The notes beneath the pieces were generated by a model, which saw only the letters and a list, made by a program, of their open reading frames with translations, ran no database searches and was not told the origin of the DNA. Position numbers and translations under genes: made by a program. Shown here piece after piece: positions 8,036 through 16,327 of a DNA stretch of 64,000 bases. Each line of letters opens with the position of its first letter. Position 1 is the stretch's first letter. Source of the DNA: Hyphomicrobiales bacterium (GTDB lineage: Bacteria; Pseudomonadota; Alphaproteobacteria; Rhizobiales; Aestuariivirgaceae); assembly GCA_016710435.1 (NCBI GenBank), contig JADJVV010000001.1, forward strand, positions 2,812,501 to 2,876,500. Direction: 5' to 3'.

Positions 8036-9466
8036 ATGAAGTTCAAGTCTGTCGCTGTCCTGCCTGCCGTTCTGGCGCTGGGACTGTTCGTTGCCGGAGC
8101 CAGTGAAGCCGGCACACATCGCAAGGGTGGTGTTCACGGAGGGCAAGGCGAGAGCGCTTCCGCGGAAAGCGGCGGCGGTGATTTTGGCGGCACCCATCCT
8201 GGCGGCGATCAAGGCGGCAACGGTGGCGCTTGGGGTGGTAACGCAAGCGGCGACAATGGAAATTGTTGCGGCAGTGGCAGCAACGAGGCCGGTAACGGCG
8301 GAAACTGGGGCAGCAATGGCGGCAACGAGAGCGGCAATGCTGGCAACGGCGGAAGCTGGGGCGGCAATGGCGGCAACGAGAGCGGCAATGGTGGCAACGG
8401 CGGAAACTGGGGCGGCAATGGCGACAACGAGAGCGGCAATGGTGGCAACGGTGGAAGCTGGGGCGGCAATGGCGACAACGAGAGCGGCAATGGTGGCAAC
8501 GGCGGAAGCTGGGGCGGCAATGGCGGCCACGGTGGAAGTTGGGGTGGCAACGAGGGCGGTGAGGGGAACAACGGCGGCAGCCATCATCATCACGCTGGCA
8601 ACGGCGACAATGAAGGCAACGGCGGAAGCTGGGGCGGTGGTAGCGGCAACCAAGGCAACGAGGGCAACGGCGGAAATTCGGGCGGCCATGGGCATCACGG
8701 TCATCATCATGGCGGCGGAGGCACAACGCCCCCCGATGACGGCGATACGGGTGGCGACACAGGCGGTGACACAGGCGGTGACACGGGCGGCGACACGGGC
8801 GGCGACACGGGCGGCACGATTCGACACTTTTCGGACGGCGGTGGCGGTGATCCGTCCTTGGCGGTCCGCTGCTACCGCGGCAGGGCCTGGATCACCGTGG
8901 GACGCAAGGAGGAGTGCTATTATCTCGGTGGTTCGCTGAAGCGCGGCGGCTATGGCTATGCCAACTATGGCGCGCGGAAAGTGCACAAGCATCGCGGCGT
9001 CCATGTCCGGGGTGGCATGGGCGTTGAAGCCCGTCGTGGTGCTGCCTACAGCTCCGGTTCCGGTTCCGGCTACGGCGCAACGGGAGGATTTGCGCCCGGC
9101 TATGGCGGATACGGCCACTACGGCCAGCAGCGCATCATCCGCTATGTTCCCACAAGCCGCGCGGCTGCCATGCAGATGGAGCGCCGGGCGCGCAAGGCGG
9201 CCGCGAGCGGCGCTGCGTCAGGCCTTGGCTACGGCTTCGGCATGACCGGCGGCTACAGCTACGGAGGTGGCTACGGCATGACCGGTGGTTACGGCTATGG
9301 AACGGGCGGCTGCACCTGCGGCACCGATGTGGTTGTGAAACCGCGCAAACACAATCGGAAGAAGCGCTACGGCGCATATGGTGCTGGACCAGTTCAGTTT
9401 CCACACTATGATCCCGGCGTGGTCATTCATTACGGCCCCGTTGTGACCTACAGCGGAGGCTACTAG
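8036..9466 (+). CDS. Secreted Gly/Asn/His-rich repeat protein, function unknown
   Basis: 476 aa. Signal peptide MKFKSVAVLPAVLALGLFVAGASEAG with cleavage expected after about residue 26. The mature protein is low complexity. About 80-165 holds four 17-residue repeats of the type NESGNGGNGGSWGGNG. HHHH clusters with further Gly follow, then five GGDT repeats (about 239-258). A more ordered part (about 270-320) has two cysteines in RCYRGR and EECYYLGG, and a Gly/Tyr-rich tail with GCTCG and a basic KPRKHNRKKR stretch follows. AAGGGG lies upstream of the ATG, and a strong terminator follows. It could be an extracellular or cell-surface structural or metal-binding protein, but no family is recognised. 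Confidence 0.75.
   Translation: MKFKSVAVLPAVLALGLFVAGASEAGTHRKGGVHGGQGESASAESGGGDFGGTHPGGDQGGNGGAWGGNASGDNGNCCGSGSNEAGNGGNWGSNGGNESGNAGNGGSWGGNGGNESGNGGNGGNWGGNGDNESGNGGNGGSWGGNGDNESGNGGNGGSWGGNGGHGGSWGGNEGGEGNNGGSHHHHAGNGDNEGNGGSWGGGSGNQGNEGNGGNSGGHGHHGHHHGGGGTTPPDDGDTGGDTGGDTGGDTGGDTGGDTGGTIRHFSDGGGGDPSLAVRCYRGRAWITVGRKEECYYLGGSLKRGGYGYANYGARKVHKHRGVHVRGGMGVEARRGAAYSSGSGSGYGATGGFAPGYGGYGHYGQQRIIRYVPTSRAAAMQMERRARKAAASGAASGLGYGFGMTGGYSYGGGYGMTGGYGYGTGGCTCGTDVVVKPRKHNRKKRYGAYGAGPVQFPHYDPGVVIHYGPVVTYSGGY
8321..8524 (+). repeat. In-frame tandem repeat, 51 bp x 4
   Basis: Four near-identical 51-bp units start at 8321, 8372, 8423 and 8474, each encoding 17 residues rich in Gly, Asn, Ser and one Trp. 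Differences between units are mainly single bases (gct/ggt, ggc/gac, aac/agc). Degenerate partial copies flank the array. The near identity suggests recent expansion or ongoing slippage or recombination. Confidence 0.9.
8750..8809 (+). repeat. In-frame tandem repeat, 12 bp x 5 (GGDT)
   Basis: Five consecutive 12-bp units encoding Gly-Gly-Asp-Thr, differing only at third codon positions, preceded by a partial GDT unit at 8741. Lies within the same secreted protein, between the His-rich region and the C-terminal part. Confidence 0.85.
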
Positions 9467-9510
9467 AAGCAGGATATCCCGCGAATCGAATTCTCGGGAC
9501 GGCGACAGGA

Positions 9511-9545
9511 GCCGGGTGGCAGCAATGCCATCCGGCTTCTTCTGT
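9511..9545 (+). terminator. Rho-independent terminator after the repeat protein
   Basis: An 11-base-pair stem (9511-9521 with 9526-9536, one G-T pair) closed by a GCAA tetraloop and followed by TTCTTCTGTTT. It ends the plus-strand repeat-protein transcript just before the convergent rlmB stop. Confidence 0.85.
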
Positions 9546-9551
9546 TTCGGC

Positions 9552-10373
9552 TCAGTGGGTGAGGGCGTAGAGCGAGATCGCGGTGGCAATCGAAACGTTG
9601 AGACTCTTGATTGCGCCGGGCATGTCGAGGCGCGCCACCACATCGCAGGTCGCGCGAGTCTTTTCCCGCAGGCCTTTTCCTTCCGCACCCAGAACAAGGG
9701 CAAGCGGAAGCGTCTTCTCGACCTCTCCCAGCGAAGACGCGGCTTCACTGTCGAGGCCGACGAGGCGGATGCCATAGCCGCGCAACTCTTCCATGGCAGC
9801 GGAAAGATTGGTGACGCGCGTGACTGGCACATGCTCGTAGGCACCGGATGCGGCCTTGAAAAATACGCCCGTTTCATGCGGTGCATGACGCGCCGTCGTC
9901 ACCAGCGCCTTGACGCCGAAGGCCGCGCAGGAGCGCAGGATGGCACCGACATTGTGCGGGTCCGTGACCTGATCGAGCAAAACGATCAAGCCATCGCGCG
10001 CCACCTGGTCAAGGCGCGGCTGCTTCAAGGGCAGGGCTTCCAGCACCACGCCCTGATGCACCGCATCCTGCCCGGTGAGCAGGTGATCGAGAATGCGCGG
10101 GTGCACGATCTCGGGGGTGACGGACGCAACAGCACCGTCTTCCTTGAGCCGCGCCAGGCCGTTTTCGGTCGCCCACAATTTCTTGATCTTGCGTTGCGGA
10201 TTGCTGATGGCCGCAGCGCAGGCGTGAATGCCGTAGATCAGGTCATTGGCGGAATCGGGCGTGTGGCTGAGCGCCTTGGGACGATCCGTCTTGAGGGTGG
10301 CGGCCAGGGGCTTCTCCGCACGGTGCGGACGCTGCGGCGGCCGGCCGGGCTTGTTCGTGAAAGGTTTACGCAT
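9552..10373 (-). CDS. rlmB: 23S rRNA (guanosine-2'-O-)-methyltransferase RlmB
   Basis: 273 aa SpoU/TrmH-type SPOUT methyltransferase. A basic, proline-rich N-terminal tail (about 1-40) precedes the substrate-binding region starting LIYGIHACAAAI. The catalytic domain follows, with motif 1 DPHNVGAILRSCAAFG, motif 2 LGAEGKGLRE and motif 3 SLNVSIATAISLYAL, which forms the trefoil knot. It methylates the ribose of G2251 in the 23S P-loop. The position ahead of tRNA-Tyr, tRNA-Gly and tuf matches rhizobial gene order. Confidence 0.92.
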   Translation of the reverse strand: MRKPFTNKPGRPPQRPHRAEKPLAATLKTDRPKALSHTPDSANDLIYGIHACAAAISNPQRKIKKLWATENGLARLKEDGAVASVTPEIVHPRILDHLLTGQDAVHQGVVLEALPLKQPRLDQVARDGLIVLLDQVTDPHNVGAILRSCAAFGVKALVTTARHAPHETGVFFKAASGAYEHVPVTRVTNLSAAMEELRGYGIRLVGLDSEAASSLGEVEKTLPLALVLGAEGKGLREKTRATCDVVARLDMPGAIKSLNVSIATAISLYALTH

Positions 10374-10471
10374 GGCGCTGCTATAGGCCGCAGCGGTTGC
10401 GCTGGAAAGTCATGTTTCGCTTGAAGCGCGAGAGCAGGTGTGATTTGGGGCGGTGGCGAGGACAACCCATA

Positions 10472-11602
10472 ATGACCAAGGCTTCCATGCGTGCACTCAC
10501 CGTTGCACTGGCTCTCTTCACCGCAGGCGCGGTGCAGGCCCAGGAGCAACCGGCAGAGCCGCCAGCTCCAACCACTACGGGCTTGCGCACTGTGGTGGTT
10601 GCAACACGAGAAATTCCACCTTTCATCATCCACGAGGGCGATGCCTATACCGGCTTCTCCGCCGAACTCTGGCAGGAACTGTCCCAGCGGACGCAGACCA
10701 GCTTCACCTGGCTGGAGAAGAAGAATGTGGGCGAGATCCTCGGTGCGGTGGGCGATGGATCTGCCGATGTCGGCATTGCCGCGATCTCCATCACCTCCGA
10801 GCGTGAACAGAAGTTCGATTTCTCCCAGCCGATGTTCGAAGCGGGATTGCAGGTGATGGTGCCGCAAGAGGCCGAGAGCGGCTTTTCGCTCGCAACCATC
10901 CTGGGCTATTTCACCAGCGGAGCGATGCCGTATCTTATGGGCATCCTCGCCCTGCTGGTGCTCATTCCCGGTCACATCGTCTGGTTCGCTGAGCGCGGAC
11001 ATGACATGTCGCCCTTCGCCCGCCGCTATTTCCCCGGTATCTTCCATGCCATGGGCTGGGCGCTTTCGGCGGCGGCAGGCCAGCAGAATGACAGCCCGCG
11101 TTCCCGCCTTGGCCGCATCACCTCAATCGCGGCGGTGTTTGTGAGTCTACTGTTCCTCACCTATTGGCAGGCTGAACTCACGTCGTCCTTCACGGTGCAG
11201 CAGTTGCAGGGCGGCATCCAGGGGCCGGACGACCTGCCCGGCAAGCGCGTGGGCACCATGACGGGATCGACCTCCAGCCAGTGGGCGGGCCAGCATGGCG
11301 TCAAGGTGACGGAGTTCGAAAAAATCGGGCAGGCCTTTACAGCACTGGAAAAGAACCAGCTTGATGCCGTGGTCTATGACGCGCCCGTATTGCTCTACTA
11401 CAGCGCTGGCGCAGGCCGCGGAAAGGTGCGGGTCGTTGGCCCCATCTTCAAGAAGGAGAATTACGGAATCGTGTTCCCGCCGCGCTCTGGCGGTGCCCGG
11501 CGCCTCGACCTCCGCAAGCAGGTCAACGAGGCGTTGCTGAGGATGCGCGAGGACGGCACCTATGACCGTCTCTACAAGCGCTGGTTCGAGGAACAACGCT
11601 AG
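10472..11602 (+). CDS. Predicted prokaryotic ionotropic glutamate receptor-like channel
   Basis: 376 aa from the ATG at 10472 (GAGGA nine bases upstream). Layout: signal peptide (to about 23), ligand-binding lobe S1 (about 37-135), membrane helix (about 152-172), re-entrant pore-like segment (about 188-208), second helix (about 213-233), lobe S2 (about 240-376). S1 has SITSEREQKFDFSQP with R111 at the place of the iGluR carboxylate-binding arginine. S2 has VYDAPVLLYY with D303 where NMDA-type receptors bind the ligand amine. The pore segment carries GQQ.D.SPRS..GRI and the helix ends in LTYWQAELTSSFTVQQL, comparable to the SYTANLAAFLTV region of animal receptors; there is no TVGYGD filter. 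Role as an amino-acid-gated channel is inferred. Confidence 0.75.
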   Translation: MTKASMRALTVALALFTAGAVQAQEQPAEPPAPTTTGLRTVVVATREIPPFIIHEGDAYTGFSAELWQELSQRTQTSFTWLEKKNVGEILGAVGDGSADVGIAAISITSEREQKFDFSQPMFEAGLQVMVPQEAESGFSLATILGYFTSGAMPYLMGILALLVLIPGHIVWFAERGHDMSPFARRYFPGIFHAMGWALSAAAGQQNDSPRSRLGRITSIAAVFVSLLFLTYWQAELTSSFTVQQLQGGIQGPDDLPGKRVGTMTGSTSSQWAGQHGVKVTEFEKIGQAFTALEKNQLDAVVYDAPVLLYYSAGAGRGKVRVVGPIFKKENYGIVFPPRSGGARRLDLRKQVNEALLRMREDGTYDRLYKRWFEEQR

Positions 11603-11626
11603 CGCGTCACGCGCCAGCGCTTCCGC

Positions 11627-11655
11627 TTGACACCTTTGCGCGGCGGCGGCATACA
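11627..11655 (+). promoter_or_regulatory. Candidate promoter for tRNA-Tyr / tRNA-Gly / tuf
   Basis: A consensus -35 TTGACA (11627-11632), a 17-base spacer and CATACA (11650-11655) as -10. It lies just after the receptor-like gene, about 70 bases before tRNA-Tyr. Strong -35, moderate -10. Confidence 0.5.
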
Positions 11656-11722
11656 CCGCGCCGCGACCGGGCCCGTGAAAAAGACACGGGCCTGATTGCT
11701 GTCTGTAACCAATGTTCGATTC

Positions 11723-11808
11723 GGGAGAATGTCCCGAGTGGCAAAGGGGGGGGACTGTAAATCCCCTGCTTTACGGCTTCGTAGGTTCGAGTCCTACTTC
11801 TCCCACCA
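11723..11808 (+). tRNA. tRNA-Tyr (anticodon GTA)
   Basis: 86 nt with encoded CCA. Acceptor stem GGGAGAA/TTCTCCC, anticodon loop CTGTAAA (GTA) on GGGGA/TCCCC, the long class II variable arm expected for tRNA-Tyr, and the T-arm GTAGGTTCGAGTCCTAC. First gene of a tRNA-Tyr / tRNA-Gly / tuf unit. Confidence 0.97.
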
Positions 11809-11854
11809 TCGTTCTGGTGGCGGATCGAAAGCTGGTTTACAGTGGCTGCGGGAT

Positions 11855-11928
11855 GCGGGTGTAGCTCAATGGTAGAGCAGCAGCCTTCCAAGCTGAATAC
11901 GAGGGTTCGATTCCCTTCACCCGCTCCA
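11855..11928 (+). tRNA. tRNA-Gly (anticodon TCC)
   Basis: 74 nt with encoded CCA. Acceptor stem GCGGGTG/CACCCGC, anticodon loop CTTCCAA (TCC) on a CAGC/GCTG stem with a mismatched first pair, T-arm GAGGGTTCGATTCCCTTC. Reads GGA/GGG. Lies 46 bp after tRNA-Tyr and about 140 bp before tuf. Confidence 0.96.
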
Positions 11929-12001
11929 TCCCCGCGTAGCCTCCGGGGCGCGCAGGGCGAGGCTTGGCCATCTGCACAACACATTCCCTTCGCACAGTCG
12001 C

Positions 12002-12031
12002 GCCGCCTCTTGCAGCGCGGCAGGTTTTTTT
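12002..12031 (+). terminator. Possible attenuator between tRNA-Gly and tuf
   Basis: GCCGC (12002-12006) can pair with GCGGC (12017-12021) across a ten-base loop; seven T residues (12025-12031) follow after AGG. The stem is short, so the efficiency is doubtful, but the T-run and the position between a tRNA gene and tuf suit partial termination. Confidence 0.35.
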
Positions 12032-12068
12032 CTATTGAGCCGCCAACTTTCGAACAGTGGAGGGTCAC

Positions 12069-13259
<1,191 letters not shown>

Positions 13260-13284
13260 TCCATCCGTCCACAGACGAATGACA

Positions 13285-13313
13285 GGCCGCCGGAGCAGTC
13301 CGGCGGCCTTTTT
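13285..13313 (+). terminator. Rho-independent terminator after tuf copy 1
   Basis: A ten-base-pair perfect GC-rich stem (13285-13294 with 13299-13308), loop GCAG, followed by five T residues. Ends the tRNA-Tyr / tRNA-Gly / tuf transcript. Confidence 0.92.
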
Positions 13314-13407
13314 CATTGCGGCAAGAAGTGGACCGCTGTCCCCATGGCCGATTGGACTTTTGCGCCATTGAGGGCTGACCTATCTGGGATATTTAGGAGA
13401 CAATCCC

Positions 13408-14043
13408 ATGTACATGCCGCCCGCCTTCGAAGAGAAAGACCCAGATGTGTTGTGGGGTATCGTGAAGGCGCATCCATTGGGCCTGATGATTTCCCGTGAT
13501 GGCGAGGGCGTACTCGCCAATCCAATTCCCTTTGAAGTGACGAAGGCAGACGGAAAGACCGTCCTCACAGCCCATCTCGCCAAGTCGAACCCGCAATGGC
13601 GGGACCTCGCGGGGCAGAACGTGCTCGTGGTGTTTCAGGGGGCAAACACCTACGTCACGCCCCAGTGGTATGAAAGCAAGCGCGAGCATGGCAAGGTCGT
13701 GCCGACGTGGAACTATGCGGTCATTCAGGTGCGCGGGACCGCGCGCCTGATCGATGATCGTGACTGGTTGCTGGCCCAGGTGAACCGTCTGACCGATCAC
13801 CACGAGGCAAACGTGGGGCAGGGCGCGTCTTGGAAGGTCAGCGATGCACCGGACGATTTCATCCAGTCCCAGATCAAGGGCATCGTGGGCATCGAGATTG
13901 ACGTCACGCAATTGACGGGCAAACTGAAGACCAGCCAGAACCGTCCAGTGCCGGACCGGGCCGGTGTGGCGGCCGGGCTTGAGGCGTCCGGCGGTGAACA
14001 GAACACGCGCATGGCAGGTCTTGTGCGTCGTCACCTTGGATGA
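13408..14043 (+). CDS. FMN-binding negative transcriptional regulator (PaiB-like)
   Basis: 211 aa, full length for the PaiB / FMN_bind_2 family. Typical opening MYMPPAFEEKDPDVLWGIV, then a split-barrel flavin-binding core with the stretch YVTPQWYESK..GKVVPTWNYAVIQVRG and a C-terminal segment IVGIEIDVTQLTGKLKTSQN. In Bacillus PaiB influences sporulation and protease genes; in proteobacteria the role is unclear and may be as a flavoprotein reductase rather than a repressor. Belongs to a three-gene insert between tuf and tRNA-Trp. Confidence 0.85.
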   Translation: MYMPPAFEEKDPDVLWGIVKAHPLGLMISRDGEGVLANPIPFEVTKADGKTVLTAHLAKSNPQWRDLAGQNVLVVFQGANTYVTPQWYESKREHGKVVPTWNYAVIQVRGTARLIDDRDWLLAQVNRLTDHHEANVGQGASWKVSDAPDDFIQSQIKGIVGIEIDVTQLTGKLKTSQNRPVPDRAGVAAGLEASGGEQNTRMAGLVRRHLG

Positions 14044-14122
14044 CGGAGTCTGGTGTGCCGGAAACGGTGGACGGCGGCTGCCTGCTCTGCTGGAGTGTCA
14101 CTGGAATTCACGGGAGCAGGTC

Positions 14123-14893
14123 ATGACGGAGTGGCAGGACCGGTTCACCTTGGCGGGCCGCACGGCCTTGGTGACGGGCGCGAGCAAGGGCATCGGCTTT
14201 GAGATTTGCCGGGTGCTGGCGGATGCGGGCGCGGATATTGCCGCAGTGGCCCGTGACAAGGAAGGCCTCGCCAGCGTCAGGGCCGAGGTGGAAAAGAAAG
14301 GCCGCAGGTGCGTCGCCATCGAATCCGATCTCGCCACCGTGGATGGACCTCGATCCGCTGCACGGGAGGCGCTCAAGGCTTTCGGCACCATCGACATTCT
14401 GGTCAACAATGCGGGCGTCACCACCGTCAAATCGATCATCGATACCCCCGTCGAGGATTGGGAATGGGTGAACAACGTCAACCTGCGTGCGCCCTATCTC
14501 CTCGCCCAGGAACTGGTGCCTGCCATGATCAGGCAGCAACGTGGCAAGGTTATCAACATCTCGTCCCAGTCCGGGGTTGTGGCGCTCGACGACCATGGCG
14601 CTTACGGGGCGTCCAAGGGCGGCCTCAACATGTTCACCAAGGTGATGACCGTGGAGTGGGCCAAGCACAACATCCAGTGCAACAGCGTTTGTCCCACGGT
14701 CATCCTGACGCCGATGGGCGAGATGGTCTGGGGCGACCCGGCCAAGGGTGACCCCATGAAAGCGAAGATTCCCGCTGCCCGCTTTGGCCGGACGACCGAA
14801 GTTGCCGATCTCGTGCTTTTCCTCGCCTCGTCAGCATCTGACCTGATCAATGGCCAGACAATCCTCATCGACGGAGGTTTTACGGCGCAATAG
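14123..14893 (+). CDS. SDR family NAD(P)-dependent oxidoreductase
   Basis: 256 aa classical short-chain dehydrogenase. Cofactor motif TGASKGIG (18-25), NNAG (95-98), catalytic serine around 147-150 (SSQS), Y161 and K165 (YGASK), and the C-terminal LINGQTILIDGGF. The start at 14123 has GGAG seven bases upstream; an open frame continues upstream but lacks family similarity. The overall form resembles sugar/polyol dehydrogenases such as gluconate 5-dehydrogenase or L-xylulose reductase. Substrate not assignable; no partner catabolic genes are adjacent. Confidence 0.85.
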   Translation: MTEWQDRFTLAGRTALVTGASKGIGFEICRVLADAGADIAAVARDKEGLASVRAEVEKKGRRCVAIESDLATVDGPRSAAREALKAFGTIDILVNNAGVTTVKSIIDTPVEDWEWVNNVNLRAPYLLAQELVPAMIRQQRGKVINISSQSGVVALDDHGAYGASKGGLNMFTKVMTVEWAKHNIQCNSVCPTVILTPMGEMVWGDPAKGDPMKAKIPAARFGRTTEVADLVLFLASSASDLINGQTILIDGGFTAQ

Positions 14894-14898
14894 CCGTT

Positions 14899-15102
14899 TC
14901 AGGCTTCAGCCTCTGTCGGGGGCAGGGCACCGCCCGGCCGGTCGGCTTTCCGCTCACCCTTGAGCCGGAGCCGGTTATACTCCTCGACACTCATCAGGAT
15001 GAGCCGGGGCTTGCCCCGCTGGGTGATGGTGACGGGGCCTTGCAACGCCCGGGCAATGATGTCCCCGGATTTGCGGGAAAGGTCGGAGGTGGAATAGCGC
15101 AT
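14899..15102 (-). CDS. Phd/YefM-type antitoxin, apparently without partner toxin
   Basis: 67 aa from the internal ATG at 15102: MRYSTSDLSRKSGDIIARAL then GPVTITQRGKPRLILMSVEEYNRL, the Phd/YefM DNA-binding fold followed by a charged C-terminal tail (ERKADRPGGALPPTEAEA) that would normally clasp a toxin. A frame open to 15147 would add 15 residues but would run through the palindrome at 15113-15129. Downstream on the same strand there is only the convergent SDR gene five bases away, so no toxin gene follows, and none is seen upstream. Confidence 0.75.
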   Translation of the reverse strand: MRYSTSDLSRKSGDIIARALQGPVTITQRGKPRLILMSVEEYNRLRLKGERKADRPGGALPPTEAEA

Positions 15103-15112
15103 ACCTGATGAA

Positions 15113-15129
15113 ATACAGCATTGCTGTAT
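15113..15129. promoter_or_regulatory. Probable antitoxin operator (17-bp palindrome)
   Basis: ATACAGCA, a central T and TGCTGTAT form a perfect inverted repeat, with further TGCTGCA-like half sites up to about 15145 (TGCTGCAAGTGCTGCA). It lies 11 bases upstream of the antitoxin ATG, the position expected for Phd/YefM autorepression. Confidence 0.6.
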
Positions 15130-15179
15130 ATGCTGCAAGTGCTGCATTTGTTGTATGTCAAGGGTTAAGATTTCGTCTG

Positions 15180-15208
15180 TTGACGGATGATACCGAACCC
15201 TCTAAAGC
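15180..15208 (+). promoter_or_regulatory. Candidate promoter for tRNA-Trp / secE
   Basis: TTGACG (15180-15185) with TAAAGC at 17-base spacing (15203-15208), or CTAAAG at 16. It is about 65 bases upstream of tRNA-Trp. Good -35, weak -10. Confidence 0.35.
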
Positions 15209-15272
15209 CCGCCCATCTCACACATAAAGCACGGTCCAGCCCGCGCCCTCCGGCGCTGCTGGACCTTGTACT

Positions 15273-15348
<76 letters not shown>

Positions 15349-15423
15349 TTTGCAAGACGTTGAAACGCCGGGGATGCGGCCCCATATGACGCGACTCAAT
15401 GCCTTGTAAGCAAAGGAAAAACG

Positions 15424-15624
15424 ATGGCCAAAAGCAATCCGGTGGAATTCCTGCGGGAAGTTCGCGAAGAGGGCAGGAAAATCACCTGGCCCACACGCCG
15501 TGAACTCGGCATCTCCACCGTCATGGTTCTTATCATGGTGGTGGCGGCCTCGCTGTTCTTCCTCGGCGTTGATGCGATTCTCAAATGGGTCGTGGACAGC
15601 GTGCTTTTCGGTTTCTCACGTTAA
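15424..15624 (+). CDS. secE: Preprotein translocase subunit SecE
   Basis: 66 aa short-form SecE: amphipathic cytoplasmic helix with VEFLREVREEGRKITWPTRREL, then one membrane helix (about 31-55). It clamps SecY in the SecYEG channel. Located 75 bp after tRNA-Trp and 18 bp before nusG, as is common in bacteria. Confidence 0.95.
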   Translation: MAKSNPVEFLREVREEGRKITWPTRRELGISTVMVLIMVVAASLFFLGVDAILKWVVDSVLFGFSR

Positions 15625-15642
15625 ACGAGGCCTATCCGGACC

Positions 15643-16176
15643 ATGGCGAAACGCTGGTACATCGTTCACACCTATTCGAACTTCGAAAAGAAGGTGATGG
15701 AAGACATCAAGAAGCAGGTCATCCAGAAGAAGCTGGATGAACTCTTCGAACAGGTGATCGTTCCCACCGAAGAGGTGGTCGAGATCCGCCGTGGCCGCAA
15801 GTTCAAGACCGAGCGCCGCTTCTTCCCCGGCTACGTGCTGGTGAAGGTTGACCTGACCGACGAAGCCTTCCACCTGATCAAGAACACGCCGAAGGTCACG
15901 GGCTTCCTGGGCTCGGGCCTCAAGCCGGTTCCGATCAGCGATGCGGAAGCCGCCCGCATTCTCAACCAGGTGGCCGAAGGCGTCGACAAGCCCAAGACCA
16001 CGATCCACTTCGAGATCGGCGAGCAGGTGCGCGTGGCCGATGGCCCGTTTGCCTCGTTCAACGGCCAGGTCGAGGAAGTGGACGAAGAACGTTCGCGCCT
16101 CAAGGTGGCCGTGTCCATCTTCGGCCGTCCGACACCCGTCGAACTGGAATACGGCCAGGTCGAGAAGATGAAGTAA
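15643..16176 (+). CDS. nusG: Transcription termination/antitermination factor NusG
   Basis: 177 aa: N-terminal NGN domain starting KRWYIVHTYSNFEKKV with FPGYVLVKVDL, and a C-terminal KOW domain (VRVADGPFASFNGQVEEVDEE). NGN binds the RNA polymerase clamp; KOW contacts Rho or S10, coupling transcription and translation. Co-oriented with secE and the rplK cluster. Confidence 0.96.
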   Translation: MAKRWYIVHTYSNFEKKVMEDIKKQVIQKKLDELFEQVIVPTEEVVEIRRGRKFKTERRFFPGYVLVKVDLTDEAFHLIKNTPKVTGFLGSGLKPVPISDAEAARILNQVAEGVDKPKTTIHFEIGEQVRVADGPFASFNGQVEEVDEERSRLKVAVSIFGRPTPVELEYGQVEKMK

Positions 16177-16182
16177 GTTTCG

Positions 16183-16243
16183 CCTCTCCCGCTTGCGGGA
16201 GGGGAGGGACCCGCGGCGCGCAAGCGGCGTGGGAGGTGAGGGC
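16183..16243. repeat. REP-like intergenic palindromic element
   Basis: CCTCTCCCGC (16183-16192), TT, then GCGGGAGGGG (16195-16204) form a near-perfect stem. A second imperfect GC-rich inverted segment and GTGGGAGGTGAGGG follow. The layout resembles the dispersed CTCTCCCGC-type intergenic elements seen in many GC-rich proteobacteria. It sits in the 151-bp nusG-rplK gap and could affect mRNA stability or processing. Confidence 0.5.
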
Positions 16244-16327
16244 CCGGAAGATGCCCCTCATCGACGTGAAACCCCGTGGGAGGCCCTCACAAGCCGCACC
16301 ACTAACCTTTGAAAAGGGATACATAGA

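Noticed and set aside
8321..8524. Regular repeat array considered as CRISPR
   Set aside because: The units are contiguous 51-bp coding repeats without unique spacers and keep a reading frame; no cas genes nearby.
8018..9118. Minus-strand Ala/Val-rich repetitive frame opposite the secreted repeat protein
   Set aside because: The complement of Gly/Asn codon repeats gives Ala/Pro/Val repeats automatically; no start signal or real domain, while the plus strand has a signal peptide and a ribosome-binding site.
11670..11692. Eight-base-pair hairpin GGCCCGTG / CACGGGCC considered as terminator of the receptor-like gene
   Set aside because: It lies downstream of the probable tRNA-Tyr promoter and is followed by TGATTGCT, not a T-run. 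More likely a leader structure or chance.
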